Shown here in pieces: positions 1 through 7,137 of a stretch of 8,950 bases of DNA. The notes below the pieces were generated by a model. It had not been told where the DNA came from and ran no database searches. It was given only the letters and a program-made list of their open reading frames with translations. The position numbers were made by a program, and so were the translations under genes. Within the stretch, counting starts at the first letter, position 1, and each line of letters starts with the position of its first letter. This DNA is from Opitutales bacterium (GTDB lineage: Bacteria; Verrucomicrobiota; Verrucomicrobiia; Opitutales; Intestinicryptomonadaceae): NCBI GenBank assembly GCA_021641325.1, contig JAJXPD010000040.1, positions 1 through 8,950 on the forward strand. Reading direction: 5' to 3'.

Positions 1-39
1 GGTACTTGGGTTGCATTTGAATTAAAATCATTTAATTAC

Positions 40-82
40 AAAAAAACGGCGCGAAAAAATACTTAAAATTCCGCGCCGTTTT
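40..82 (-). terminator. Intrinsic terminator after trpB2
   Basis: In the leftward transcript an 11-base perfect stem (43-53 pairs with 72-82, core CGGCGCG/CGCGCCG) encloses an AT-rich 18-base loop. It runs into seven consecutive T residues (minus strand, 46-40), some of which also pair in the stem. This is a good Rho-independent terminator about 50 bases after the trpB2 stop and likely ends the transcription unit. The stem could partly serve the opposite direction too, as TTTTGTTTT follows it on the plus strand. The remaining bases 1-39 are AT-rich and hold no gene I can support. Confidence 0.85.
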
Positions 83-96
83 GTTTTCCGACTTTT

Positions 97-117
97 CGCA
101 AGGCGTCGCGCCTTGCG
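97..117 (-). other. Short perfect hairpin just after trpB2 stop
   Basis: A 9-base perfect inverted repeat (97-105 with 109-117, CGCAAGGCG/CGCCTTGCG) with a 3-base loop, 15 bases beyond the trpB2 stop. No T-run follows it in the transcribed direction, so it is not a terminator by itself. Placed between the stop codon and the terminator, it could protect the mRNA 3' end; that role is inference. Confidence 0.5.
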
Positions 118-132
118 CATGTGCCGCAAATG

Positions 133-1500
133 CTACTTTTCGTTGCAGACGGGCAAGCCCGAAAGCGCCATGGCGATTTCCTGTTCGGGATAATCGTAGT
201 TGCGGAGTTTTCCCGCAAAATAGTCGAGGTATGCGGTCATATCGAGGTGTCCGTGTCCCGACAGATTGAAAAGTATGCACTTTTCCTCGCCCGTTTCCGC
301 GCACTTGCGGGCTTCGTCCATGGCGGCGGAAATCGCGTGCGAAGATTCGGGCGCGGGAATGATTCCCTCGGAACGCGCGAATGCGACGGCGTCGCGGAAA
401 ACGTCGAGCTGTTGGACGGTTCTCGCCCGCATAAGCCCCTGTTTTGCGATGTTGCTGATTTGCGGAGCCATGCCGTGGTAGCGCAGTCCGCCCGCGTGCA
501 CTGCGGGGGGAATGAACGAGCTGCCGAGCGTGTACATTTTCATCAAAGGCGTCATTTTCGCGACGTCGCCGAAGTCGTAGGCGTACTTGCCCTTTGTGAG
601 GCTGGGGCACGCGGAAGGCTCAACGCCCAACACGTCTACCTTGCGTCCGCCGCGGAGCATTTCGCCGATGAACGGGAACGCGATGCCCGCGAAGTTCGAG
701 CCGCCGCCGCACGCTCCGATAATCATGTCGGGATAGTCGTTCGCCATTTCCATTTGGAGCAGGGCTTCCTCGCCGATAATCGTCTGGTGGAGCAGAACGT
801 GGTTAAGCACCGAGCCGAGACAGTACTTGGTGTCGGGGTTTTTCACCGCCTCTTCGACCGCCTCCGAAATCGCTATGCCGAGCGAGCCGCTGCAATCGGG
901 GTCTTTTGCCAAGACGGCGCGACCCGCTTCCGTGTAGGGGCTGGGAGAGGGAATTGTCTCGCCGCCGAAAAGCTCCATAACCGCCTTGCGGTAGGGCTTT
1001 TGCATAAACGAGCACTTCACCATGAAGACTCTGCAATGGAGTCCGAAAATCTGGCACGCCTGCGAGAGCGCGGAGCCCCACTGGCCCGCGCCGGTTTCGG
1101 TCGTGATGAATTTTGTGCCGCACCTTTTGTTTTCGAAGACCTGCGCGAGCGCGCTGTTCGATTTGTGCGAGCCGGACGGGCTTACGCCCTCGAATTTATA
1201 GTAAATGCGGGCGGGCGTTTTAAGGGCTTTTTCGAGTCTGCGCGCGCGGTAGAGCGGCGAGGGTCTCCATTGGCGGAGGATTTCGCGGACGGGTTCGGGA
1301 ATCGGAATGTAGCGTTCGCGCGACATTTCCTGTTCGAGCACGCCTTTTGCGAAGATTGTTTCGAGCTTTGCGGGATCCATCGGTTTGCCCGTAGTCGGGT
1401 CGATGGGCGGGGGCGTGTGCTCTTTCAAGTCCGCTTCGATATTGTACCAGTTTGAGGGGATTTTTTCCTCGTCGAGAATGTATTTGATTTGAGATGACAT
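133..1500 (-). CDS. trpB2: TrpB2-type tryptophan synthase beta chain (PLP-dependent)
   Basis: 455-residue fold-type II PLP enzyme, predicted to join indole and L-serine into L-tryptophan in the cytoplasm. Motifs: Schiff-base lysine K113 in [10 protein letters not shown]135 in [12 protein letters not shown] (matches catalytic E109 of Salmonella TrpB); phosphate-binding loop GGGSN at 265-269; E385 in [10 protein letters not shown]; and SGHGHLD at 414-420, holding the serine that contacts the pyridine nitrogen. The long N-terminal extension before the PLP lysine, the total length near 450 (standard TrpB1 is about 400) and the SGHG variant point to the TrpB2 subgroup, which often lacks residues for tight TrpA binding. 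No trpA or other trp gene is in the window. The ATG at 1500 follows the lipoprotein stop by 21 bases, with no good Shine-Dalgarno site. It ends in TAG. A different beta-replacement activity is possible. Confidence 0.93.
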   Translation of the reverse strand: MSSQIKYILDEEKIPSNWYNIEADLKEHTPPPIDPTTGKPMDPAKLETIFAKGVLEQEMSRERYIPIPEPVREILRQWRPSPLYRARRLEKALKTPARIYYKFEGVSPSGSHKSNSALAQVFENKRCGTKFITTETGAGQWGSALSQACQIFGLHCRVFMVKCSFMQKPYRKAVMELFGGETIPSPSPYTEAGRAVLAKDPDCSGSLGIAISEAVEEAVKNPDTKYCLGSVLNHVLLHQTIIGEEALLQMEMANDYPDMIIGACGGGSNFAGIAFPFIGEMLRGGRKVDVLGVEPSACPSLTKGKYAYDFGDVAKMTPLMKMYTLGSSFIPPAVHAGGLRYHGMAPQISNIAKQGLMRARTVQQLDVFRDAVAFARSEGIIPAPESSHAISAAMDEARKCAETGEEKCILFNLSGHGHLDMTAYLDYFAGKLRNYDYPEQEIAMALSGLPVCNEK

Positions 1501-1521
1501 TTGTGTTGCGGTAAATTGTGT

Positions 1522-1890
1522 TTATTCGTCGTTGAACGACACCCCGCCGCCCTGCGAAGGCGCGACGCCCATGTGGAAGGTGATTTTTTCGGGCACTTTG
1601 CTCTTTTCGGGGTTCGACGCCAGATACGCGGGGAACGAAACAACCTGCGTGTGGAGCGAAGCCTCCTGCGGAATCGCCGTGATTACGGTTTTGCGGACAA
1701 AGTAGCCGTCCTCGTTCGTTTCGACGCCGACGCTCAGCGGCGCGGTTCCCATTTTCAGGCCGTCGATTACAATCGGCGCGCCCGCGGGAATGCTTACGAT
1801 GTCGATTTGGCGGCTGTAAATTTCCTTGTCTTCGGAATTACAGCCTGTCAAAAGTGCGGCGAGCAAAAAAAATGCGTATAATTTTTTCAT
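1522..1890 (-). CDS. Small lipoprotein with PEGA-like segment, function unknown
   Basis: 122-residue predicted lipoprotein. The N-terminus has a lysine pair, a hydrophobic core (about residues 4-13) and a lipobox L14-T15-G16-C17, so signal peptidase II should cleave before C17. The residue after Cys is Asn, not the inner-membrane-retention Asp, which leans toward the outer membrane if the organism follows the enterobacterial rule. Residues about 28-73 resemble a PEGA repeat: a strand with IVSIPAGAPIVIDG, then MGTAPLSVGV, then a strand with YFVRKTVITAIP. PEGA segments are usually surface-exposed beta domains of cell-envelope proteins. The tail (about 100-122) ends in a Gly-rich stretch. It starts 45 bases after nuoN and ends 21 bases before trpB2, so it is probably cotranscribed with one or both. 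No clear Shine-Dalgarno site is seen. The lipoprotein call is firm, the PEGA call moderate, the role unknown. Confidence 0.85.
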   Translation of the reverse strand: MKKLYAFFLLAALLTGCNSEDKEIYSRQIDIVSIPAGAPIVIDGLKMGTAPLSVGVETNEDGYFVRKTVITAIPQEASLHTQVVSFPAYLASNPEKSKVPEKITFHMGVAPSQGGGVSFNDE

Positions 1891-1908
1891 TTGAATCGAA
1901 GTTTCTAA

Positions 1909-1923
1909 GGGCGGAAGCCGCCC
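1909..1923 (-). other. GC hairpin between nuoN and the lipoprotein gene
   Basis: In the 45-base gap after nuoN, GGGCGG (minus strand 1923-1918) pairs perfectly with CCGCCC (1914-1909) around a 3-base CTT loop. The sequence after it in the leftward transcript (TTAGAAAC) has no proper T-run, so it is at best a weak or partial terminator or an mRNA-processing or stability element that lowers expression of the last two genes relative to nuo. No promoter with recognisable -35 and -10 boxes is seen in the gap. Confidence 0.45.
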
Positions 1924-1935
1924 GATGCAACAATT

Positions 1936-3378
1936 TTATATTCCGTAGAAATAAAGAATGCCGCCGAGTCCCAGAGCGACGGTCGCGACGGAGAGCGCAA
2001 CCATTGTGGGGTAGAAGAGCGGGTTTGCGTCGAGCTTCCGTTCTCCGCCGTCCGCCGAATCGAGCGACGACCTAAGCCACGCGAAGTAGTAGTAGATTGA
2101 AACCACCGAACCCGCAATCATTATGCCCGTAAGCCAGTAGAGCTGCGCGTTCCACGCCGTCACGATTACAAGCACCTTGCCGAAGAAGCCCGCCGTCGGG
2201 GGAATGCCCGCAAGCGACGAAAGGTTTACAATCAGCGTGCCCGACATGACGGGGCTTTTCCGCGCGAGTCCGCGGTAGTCCGCCAAAGTCTGGTCCGAGT
2301 CGTCGCAGCCCTCGAAGCCGTTTACGACAAAGAAAACCGCGTAGTTTGCGAACATGTACGCCGCCAAATAGAAGTAGAGGACGGGCGTAAAGAAGTCGGC
2401 AAGCGACGCGTATTTGAGAACCGCGCAGACGAGCACGAGCATATAGCCCGCGTTCGATATGCCCGAAAACGCCGTCAGCCTCTTGACGTTCACCTGTGTT
2501 ATGCCCCCCAAATTGCCGACGATAATCGTAGCCCCAGCGACAATCGACATCGCCAAGACCGCCTTGTTTTGGAGGTCGGCAAGCCCAATCGACGCGAAGT
2601 CGAGCGACATGCAGATTTTGCCGACAAACACTATTCCCGCGGCTTTCGAAACGACCGCGAAAAACGCCGAAACGGGCGTCGGCGAGCCTTGGTAAACGTC
2701 GGGCGACCAGAACTGGAACGGGAACGCCGCCACTTTGAACAACGCGCTGCCCGCCACAAAAATTATGCCGGTAAGGAACATCGGGTGGACAAGCCCCAAG
2801 GTGAAGTTTTCGAACACAAGCAGGTTTCTTCCGACCGCAAGCGACGCGCCGTAGACGAACGCAATGCCCAGCAGGAACATAGCGCCGCTGACGCCCGCAA
2901 TCACGAGGTATTTTACAGAAGCCTCGACGCTCGCGGGGACGTCCCTGCTCCACGCCGCCATGATGTACAGGCAGATTGTGGCGCATTCGAGCGACACGAA
3001 CGCGAACATCAGGTTGTTCGAGCGAACGAAGAGAATAAGAGCCGCCGCGCAAATCATGAGGATTGAGAAGAACTCATTTCTGCCGCGCGCGCCTTTTGCG
3101 AAGTACTGGAAGCCCATCAACGCCGAGAGCAGCGCGCACGCAATCGCGAACACGCCGAACACCGACTTGCCGCCCAACGCGCCGCCGAACGACGACGCCC
3201 CGAACGGCGCGAAAATCTCCACGGCGAGAGCCGCCACAAAGCCGAACATCGCAAACAGCGAAATCCACTTCGCGCCCCTGTCGGAGGCAACCGCCGACAT
3301 GCACAGAATCAACGCGGCGAAAACCGCAAGAGTCGCCTCCGTCGAGACGCTCGCCCATTCAAAAGATATACCTTCCAT
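1936..3378 (-). CDS. nuoN: NADH-quinone oxidoreductase subunit N (NuoN)
   Basis: Antiporter-like membrane subunit of complex I nearest the E-channel; 480 residues, normal length, about 14 hydrophobic segments. The residues expected on the proton path are present: E131 in TM5 (VSLECATICLYI), K215 in TM7 (GSALFKVAAFPFQFW), K245 in TM8 (FFAVVSKAAGIVF) and K401 in TM12 (AGFFGKVLVIV), matching E. coli E133, K217, K247 and K395. The motif SPDVYQGSPTPVSAF after TM7 is typical of NuoN. In the segment VKRLTAFSGISNAGYML, the position often held by His in related subunits is N309; other residues are known there in this family. The start at 3378 is the first ATG after an in-frame TAG that is itself the nuoM stop (TAG, six T, ATG). 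No Shine-Dalgarno site is visible, so translation may depend on ribosomes leaving nuoM. It ends in TAA. Confidence 0.97.
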   Translation of the reverse strand: MEGISFEWASVSTEATLAVFAALILCMSAVASDRGAKWISLFAMFGFVAALAVEIFAPFGASSFGGALGGKSVFGVFAIACALLSALMGFQYFAKGARGRNEFFSILMICAAALILFVRSNNLMFAFVSLECATICLYIMAAWSRDVPASVEASVKYLVIAGVSGAMFLLGIAFVYGASLAVGRNLLVFENFTLGLVHPMFLTGIIFVAGSALFKVAAFPFQFWSPDVYQGSPTPVSAFFAVVSKAAGIVFVGKICMSLDFASIGLADLQNKAVLAMSIVAGATIIVGNLGGITQVNVKRLTAFSGISNAGYMLVLVCAVLKYASLADFFTPVLYFYLAAYMFANYAVFFVVNGFEGCDDSDQTLADYRGLARKSPVMSGTLIVNLSSLAGIPPTAGFFGKVLVIVTAWNAQLYWLTGIMIAGSVVSIYYYFAWLRSSLDSADGGERKLDANPLFYPTMVALSVATVALGLGGILYFYGI

Positions 3379-3384
3379 AAAAAA

Positions 3385-4893
3385 CTACTTTGTTAAAGTT
3401 GGAATTGCCGACAAATCCGCGTTAAGCCCCGACGTAATCGCCTTCGGGCAGAAGCCCACAAACAGCAACGCCGCAAGCAGGATTACCGCGGGAAGCTTCT
3501 CCGCGAACGTCAAGTCGGGAATCTGCGAAAACTTCGGCGCAATTGCGTCTTTCGGCTCGCCCATGAAGACGTTGGCGAACGCGCGAAGCCCGTAAATCGC
3601 CGAAATGATAAGCCCCGTTGCGGCGAGAGCGCAGATTGTCGGCGAGAAATTCCAGAGCGAAGCAAGAATCGAAAGCTCGCCCCAGAAGTTTGCGAACATC
3701 GGCAAGCCCAAGCTTGCGAGGGTCGCGGCAAGGAAGAACGCAGCAAGATTCGGAGTCTGCCTGTATAGCCCGCCCATTTTGAACATGTCCCACTCGCCCG
3801 TGCGGTTGACGACCGCGTTCGAGAGCATGAAAAGCAGCGCGACGCTCGCGCCGTGCCCGAACATCAGCAGAACCGTGCCGCCGACGCCCAAAACCGACAT
3901 CGAGGCGATGCCCAGAAAGCACAGCCCCATGTGCGCCACGCTCGAATACGAAACCATCATTTTGAGGTCGCGCTGCACCATTGTGAGGAGTCCGATATAG
4001 ATTACGTTGAAGAGCGCGAGAACCGCCATCGCCTTCGCCCAGTCGGCACAACCGGTCGAGAGGAAAGGCAGCGCAACCTGAATCAGGACATAAAGCCCGA
4101 ATTTTTTAAGCACGCCCGCGTGGAGCATGGCAAACGAGGTCGGAGCCGCCGAGTATGTGCGCGGCGCCCAAGAGTAGAACGGGAAGAGCGAAACAAGCGT
4201 GCCCAAGCCGAACATAAGCAGTCCGAAAACAACGTACTGCCACTGCGCGTTCAGAGGCGACTTCGCCACGGCGAGCGCAATGGAAATCAGCGAGAAGTTG
4301 TCCGCCCCGGACTGCACGTACAGCGCGATTATGCCCACCAGCGACACAAGTGCGCCGAGCGTCAGATAAATCGCCATCTCCATTGCCGACATGCGTTTGC
4401 CCGCGCCGCCCCAGAGCGAGATTGCAATGAACGTCGGCACAAGGGCGAATTCGTGGAACATGTAGAGCCAGAGAACGTTGGTTGTCGCAAACGCGCCCAT
4501 TAGCCCGCCGTGCATGAACATAAGAAGCATGCAGTAGAGGCGCGCGTTGTCGATTTCAGACTTCGCCGCCCAGAGAGCCGCCGCAAAGCCCACAATCGCC
4601 GCGAGCGCGAACATCGGCGCGGAAACCGCGTTCAGGGCAAGCGCGGGAAGCGCGATTCCGAAAAATTCGGGAGCGGTCGCAAACGCGAAGCCCGCCGAGT
4701 CGGCAAAGTCCTTTGCGTAGACCGCCCACAGGACTGCGGCGGCGAAGAGCGACACCCCCGAAGAGAACACCGCCAACGCCTTCGAGCTTTTGTTGCCGAA
4801 AAACGGCGCAAAGACCGCCGTGCAAAGCGCGCAGAAAAGCGGAACGTAAACCGCCGCGTTCAGAAGAATTTTGCAAATATCGTTTGTTTCCAT
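3385..4893 (-). CDS. nuoM: NADH-quinone oxidoreductase subunit M (NuoM), atypical TM7
   Basis: Middle antiporter-like membrane subunit of complex I, 502 residues, about 14 hydrophobic segments. Conserved proton-path residues seen are E148 in TM5 (MFHEFALVPTF), K264 in TM8 (AGVLKKFGLYVL), H347 (FGHGASVALLF) and E406 in TM12 (FANFWGELSIL), matching E. coli E144, K265, H348 and E407. The TM7 lysine (E. coli K234, context AFAVKMPVVPLH) is absent. The matching stretch is GLGTLVSLFPFYSWAP, with Leu at 233, Ser for Pro at 235 and Tyr for His at 240; the following LPDAH reads APRTY. The protein is otherwise complete, so this looks like a natural variant rather than decay. The ATG at 4893 has AGGAGA 8 bases upstream. 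It ends in TAG, 6 bases before nuoN and in the same reading frame. Confidence 0.96.
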   Translation of the reverse strand: METNDICKILLNAAVYVPLFCALCTAVFAPFFGNKSSKALAVFSSGVSLFAAAVLWAVYAKDFADSAGFAFATAPEFFGIALPALALNAVSAPMFALAAIVGFAAALWAAKSEIDNARLYCMLLMFMHGGLMGAFATTNVLWLYMFHEFALVPTFIAISLWGGAGKRMSAMEMAIYLTLGALVSLVGIIALYVQSGADNFSLISIALAVAKSPLNAQWQYVVFGLLMFGLGTLVSLFPFYSWAPRTYSAAPTSFAMLHAGVLKKFGLYVLIQVALPFLSTGCADWAKAMAVLALFNVIYIGLLTMVQRDLKMMVSYSSVAHMGLCFLGIASMSVLGVGGTVLLMFGHGASVALLFMLSNAVVNRTGEWDMFKMGGLYRQTPNLAAFFLAATLASLGLPMFANFWGELSILASLWNFSPTICALAATGLIISAIYGLRAFANVFMGEPKDAIAPKFSQIPDLTFAEKLPAVILLAALLFVGFCPKAITSGLNADLSAIPTLTK

Positions 4894-4901
4894 CTTAGAA
4901 A

Positions 4902-4907
4902 TCTCCT
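4902..4907 (-). promoter_or_regulatory. Ribosome binding site of nuoM, overlapping nuoL stop
   Basis: AGGAGA on the minus strand, 8 bases before the nuoM ATG at 4893. Its first two bases are part of the nuoL TAG stop codon, which favours coupled translation of the two pump subunits. Confidence 0.8.
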
Positions 4908-6813
4908 ACGCATAAATTATGACGAACAATACGACGAACCCCGCCACAAGCCACTTGACCTGCGAGTTCGCCGAAGCGTCGTGAAGCCGTTTGAAGCCCT
5001 GCCCTATCACGGCGCAGACAATGCCCGTTCCGCGGACAAGCAGAAGCTCGACAAGCAGCAAATCGACGAAAGTCGCAAGGAAAATCGCGACGCGCTGTTG
5101 GACTTTCGCCACATAGTAGTTGTAAACGTCGTCGAACCAACCGTGTTTGTTGAGGGCTTTGTAGAGGCGCGGCAGGCGTTTTTCCACAAGGTCGTAGCCG
5201 CGCGAGCGTCCGTAGACGACGTACGCGAAAGCGATTCCGACGAGAGTTGCGATAAGCGCAGCGTTTTCGAGCGTGTGGACGTCGGGAATTTTCGCCAGAG
5301 CCGAGCGGTGGATTTCCCAAACCGACGAGATGAACGACGTCGCCGAAGCGGGAATGAGCGCGTTCATTTTTCCGTCCGCCCAGACTATTCCGTACGCAAA
5401 GCTCCAAGCCCCCGCGAGCGAATAGAGCGCGAGCACCACGAGCGGCAGAACCATGAACATAGAGCTTTCCCGCGCGTGTTCCGCCTTTTCCGAGTGCGGT
5501 TTCCCGCAGAAGACGTTGAAGAAGAGCCTGCCCATGTAAATAGGCGTAAGCACCGCCGCTCCCGCGACGAGCCAGAAAACGATTTTGTCGAAGAGGACGC
5601 CCTCAACCGAACGTCCGTAGGCTGCGGTGAGAATCGCCTCTTTGCTGTAATAGCCCGAAAAATACGGAATCGCGATAATCGAAAGCGTTGCAATCAGCGC
5701 GACAATCGAGGTTGCGGGCATCTTTTTGAAAAGCCCGCCCATTTTGAAGATATCCTGCTCGTGGCGGCACGCGTGGATTATCGAGCCCGCCACAAGGAAG
5801 AGTGTAGCCTTGAAGAACGCGTGGGTCGTGAGGTGGTACATTGCAAGCTCGTAGCCCAAGCCGACGCCTACGCCCATCAAGCCCAAGTGAGCCAGAGTGG
5901 AGTACGCCAAGATTTTCTTGATGTCGTTTTGCCCCAAAGCCCAAAGACCGGCGAAGAACGCCATCAACGCGCAAAGAATCGTCGCGACGTCGAGCACTTC
6001 GGGGGTGAGGAAGCCGATTGTCGAAAGGCGAACCATCATGAACACGCCCGCGGCAACCATCGTCGCGGCGTGGATAAGGGCCGAAACGGGAGTCGGCCCC
6101 GCCATTGCGTCGGCAAGCCAAACATGCAGGGGGAACTGCGCGCTCTTTCCGAGGAAGCCGCAGAGAATCAGAAGCCCCATCGCGGTGGACGCCTTTTCGG
6201 GGGTCGCCCTGAAAATTTCGGCAAGCCCGCAGAAGTCGGTCGTGCCGAGAGACGCCTGACAGAAAATTATGCCGAGCAAAAAGCCGAAGTCGCCCACTCT
6301 GTTTACTATGAACGCCTTTTTGGAAGCCTCGCGGGCGGCATCGGTGTCGGCATAGTGGGCAATCAGCGCGTACGAGCTGAACCCCACCAGTTCCCAGAAC
6401 ACGAACATCATAAACAGGTTCGACGCCAGCACAATCCCCGTCATCGAGAACATGAAGAAGCTCAAGCCCGCAAAGAAGCGCGACTTCGCCTTGTCGTCGT
6501 CCATGTATCCCACGCTGAAAACGTGGATTAGAAAGCCCACAAAGCAGACCACAAACAGCATGTTCCGCGTAAGCCCGTCGAAGAGGAAGCCGAAGTCGAA
6601 GTTGAGCGAGCCGAGTTCGAAGAGGCATGCGGAGCTTTTGAAAAGCGAATCCGCCCCCGACGCAAATTCCGCCGAGAGAACCGCCCCAAGCGCGACCGCC
6701 GCCGACAGCACCGAGACCGCCGCGCCGCCCCACTTGCTCCTGCGCAAAAACAGCGCGATTACCGCCGCCGACAAAAGCGGCAGGAACAAAACCAAACTTA
6801 ATTGAGATTGCAT
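4906..6813 (-). CDS. nuoL: NADH-quinone oxidoreductase subunit L (NuoL), distal antiporter-like proton pump
   Basis: Largest antiporter-like membrane subunit of complex I, at the far tip of the membrane arm; 635 residues, normal length. The Proton_antipo core is clear. Visible key residues are E141 in TM5 (FWELVGFSSYALI), K223 in TM7 (FLGKSAQFPLHVW), H248 in TM8 (VSALIHAATMV), H327, H331 and K335 (HLTTHAFFKATLFLVAGSIIH), and K391 in TM12 (GYYSKEAIL). These match the E. coli proton-path residues E144, K229, H254, H334/H338, K342 and K399. Residues about 545-635 hold a charged amphipathic stretch followed by a final hydrophobic helix, as expected for the lateral helix HL and TM16. The ATG at 6813 follows the nuoK stop by 4 bases and has GGAG 9 bases upstream. 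The TAG stop overlaps the nuoM ribosome binding site. Nothing in it looks degraded. Confidence 0.98.
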   Translation of the reverse strand: MQSQLSLVLFLPLLSAAVIALFLRRSKWGGAAVSVLSAAVALGAVLSAEFASGADSLFKSSACLFELGSLNFDFGFLFDGLTRNMLFVVCFVGFLIHVFSVGYMDDDKAKSRFFAGLSFFMFSMTGIVLASNLFMMFVFWELVGFSSYALIAHYADTDAAREASKKAFIVNRVGDFGFLLGIIFCQASLGTTDFCGLAEIFRATPEKASTAMGLLILCGFLGKSAQFPLHVWLADAMAGPTPVSALIHAATMVAAGVFMMVRLSTIGFLTPEVLDVATILCALMAFFAGLWALGQNDIKKILAYSTLAHLGLMGVGVGLGYELAMYHLTTHAFFKATLFLVAGSIIHACRHEQDIFKMGGLFKKMPATSIVALIATLSIIAIPYFSGYYSKEAILTAAYGRSVEGVLFDKIVFWLVAGAAVLTPIYMGRLFFNVFCGKPHSEKAEHARESSMFMVLPLVVLALYSLAGAWSFAYGIVWADGKMNALIPASATSFISSVWEIHRSALAKIPDVHTLENAALIATLVGIAFAYVVYGRSRGYDLVEKRLPRLYKALNKHGWFDDVYNYYVAKVQQRVAIFLATFVDLLLVELLLVRGTGIVCAVIGQGFKRLHDASANSQVKWLVAGFVVLFVIIYA

Positions 6814-6817
6814 TTTA

Positions 6818-7123
6818 TTAGTCTCCGAGAGTGTTGAGGTCTTTCGTCGAGACCGTGTTTTCGAGGGCGAACAGTCGCGTGATTATCGCAAGCCCCACCG
6901 CCACTTCCGCCGCCGCTATCGCGAGCACGAAGAACGCGAAAACCGCGCCGTCCATGTCGTTGTAAGCCGAAGCGAACGCCGCGAACGCGAGCATCGCGCC
7001 CAGCAGCATGAACTCCACGCACATGAAGATTGTAATCAAATTCCGCTTGAACATCACGCCGAGAAGACCCGTCGCAAAAAGAGCCAACGCGGGAAACAAA
7101 AACTGGTGCAAAGTGTGTTCCAT
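6818..7123 (-). CDS. nuoK: NADH-quinone oxidoreductase subunit K (NuoK)
   Basis: Small membrane subunit of complex I (ND4L, MrpC-like), 101 residues, the usual size for the family. It has three transmembrane helices (about residues 5-24, 29-53, 59-84). The two buried glutamates of the E-channel are present: E37 in the segment FMCVEFMLLG and E73 in AAAEVAVGLAI, matching E36 and E72 of E. coli NuoK. These carry the charge signal from the quinone site toward the antiporter-like subunits. The open frame reaches back to 7609, but that extension overlaps nuoJ and does not look like a membrane protein. The ATG at 7123 gives the family length and has an AAAGG-type site 9 bases upstream. The gene ends in TAA only 4 bases before the nuoL ATG. 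Confidence 0.97.
   Translation of the reverse strand: MEHTLHQFLFPALALFATGLLGVMFKRNLITIFMCVEFMLLGAMLAFAAFASAYNDMDGAVFAFFVLAIAAAEVAVGLAIITRLFALENTVSTKDLNTLGD
6823..6826 (-). promoter_or_regulatory. Ribosome binding site of nuoL, inside nuoK
   Basis: GGAG on the minus strand within the last codons of nuoK, 9 bases before the nuoL ATG at 6813. The stop and start are only 4 bases apart, so terminating ribosomes can reinitiate. Confidence 0.7.
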
Positions 7124-7130
7124 AAAAAAG

Positions 7131-7137
7131 TCCCTTT
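7131..7137 (-). promoter_or_regulatory. Ribosome binding site of nuoK
   Basis: AAAGGGA on the minus strand directly after the nuoJ TAG, with the AAAGG part 9 bases before the nuoK ATG at 7123. It is a moderate match and supports the short nuoK start over the long open frame reaching into nuoJ. Confidence 0.6.

Noticed and set aside
20..37. AT-only inverted repeat (7-base arms, 4-base loop) near the left edge
   Set aside because: Short and made only of A and T in an AT-rich intergenic end, so expected by chance. No operator or promoter motif could be tied to it.
97..117. Hairpin after trpB2 as a second intrinsic terminator
   Set aside because: It is followed by AAAAG in the transcribed direction rather than a T-run, so it cannot act as a standard intrinsic terminator. 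It is kept only as a hairpin feature.
121..1455. Open frame of 444 codons on the plus strand opposite trpB2
   Set aside because: Arg- and Ala-rich low-complexity composition with no recognisable motif, antisense to a gene with a full set of catalytic motifs. It is a composition artefact.
4510..6531. Open frame of 673 codons on the plus strand opposite nuoL and nuoM
   Set aside because: Its product is extremely rich in Arg, Glu and His with no domain pattern, and it lies exactly antisense to two conserved membrane protein genes. GC-rich codon use on one strand readily leaves the opposite frame free of stops.
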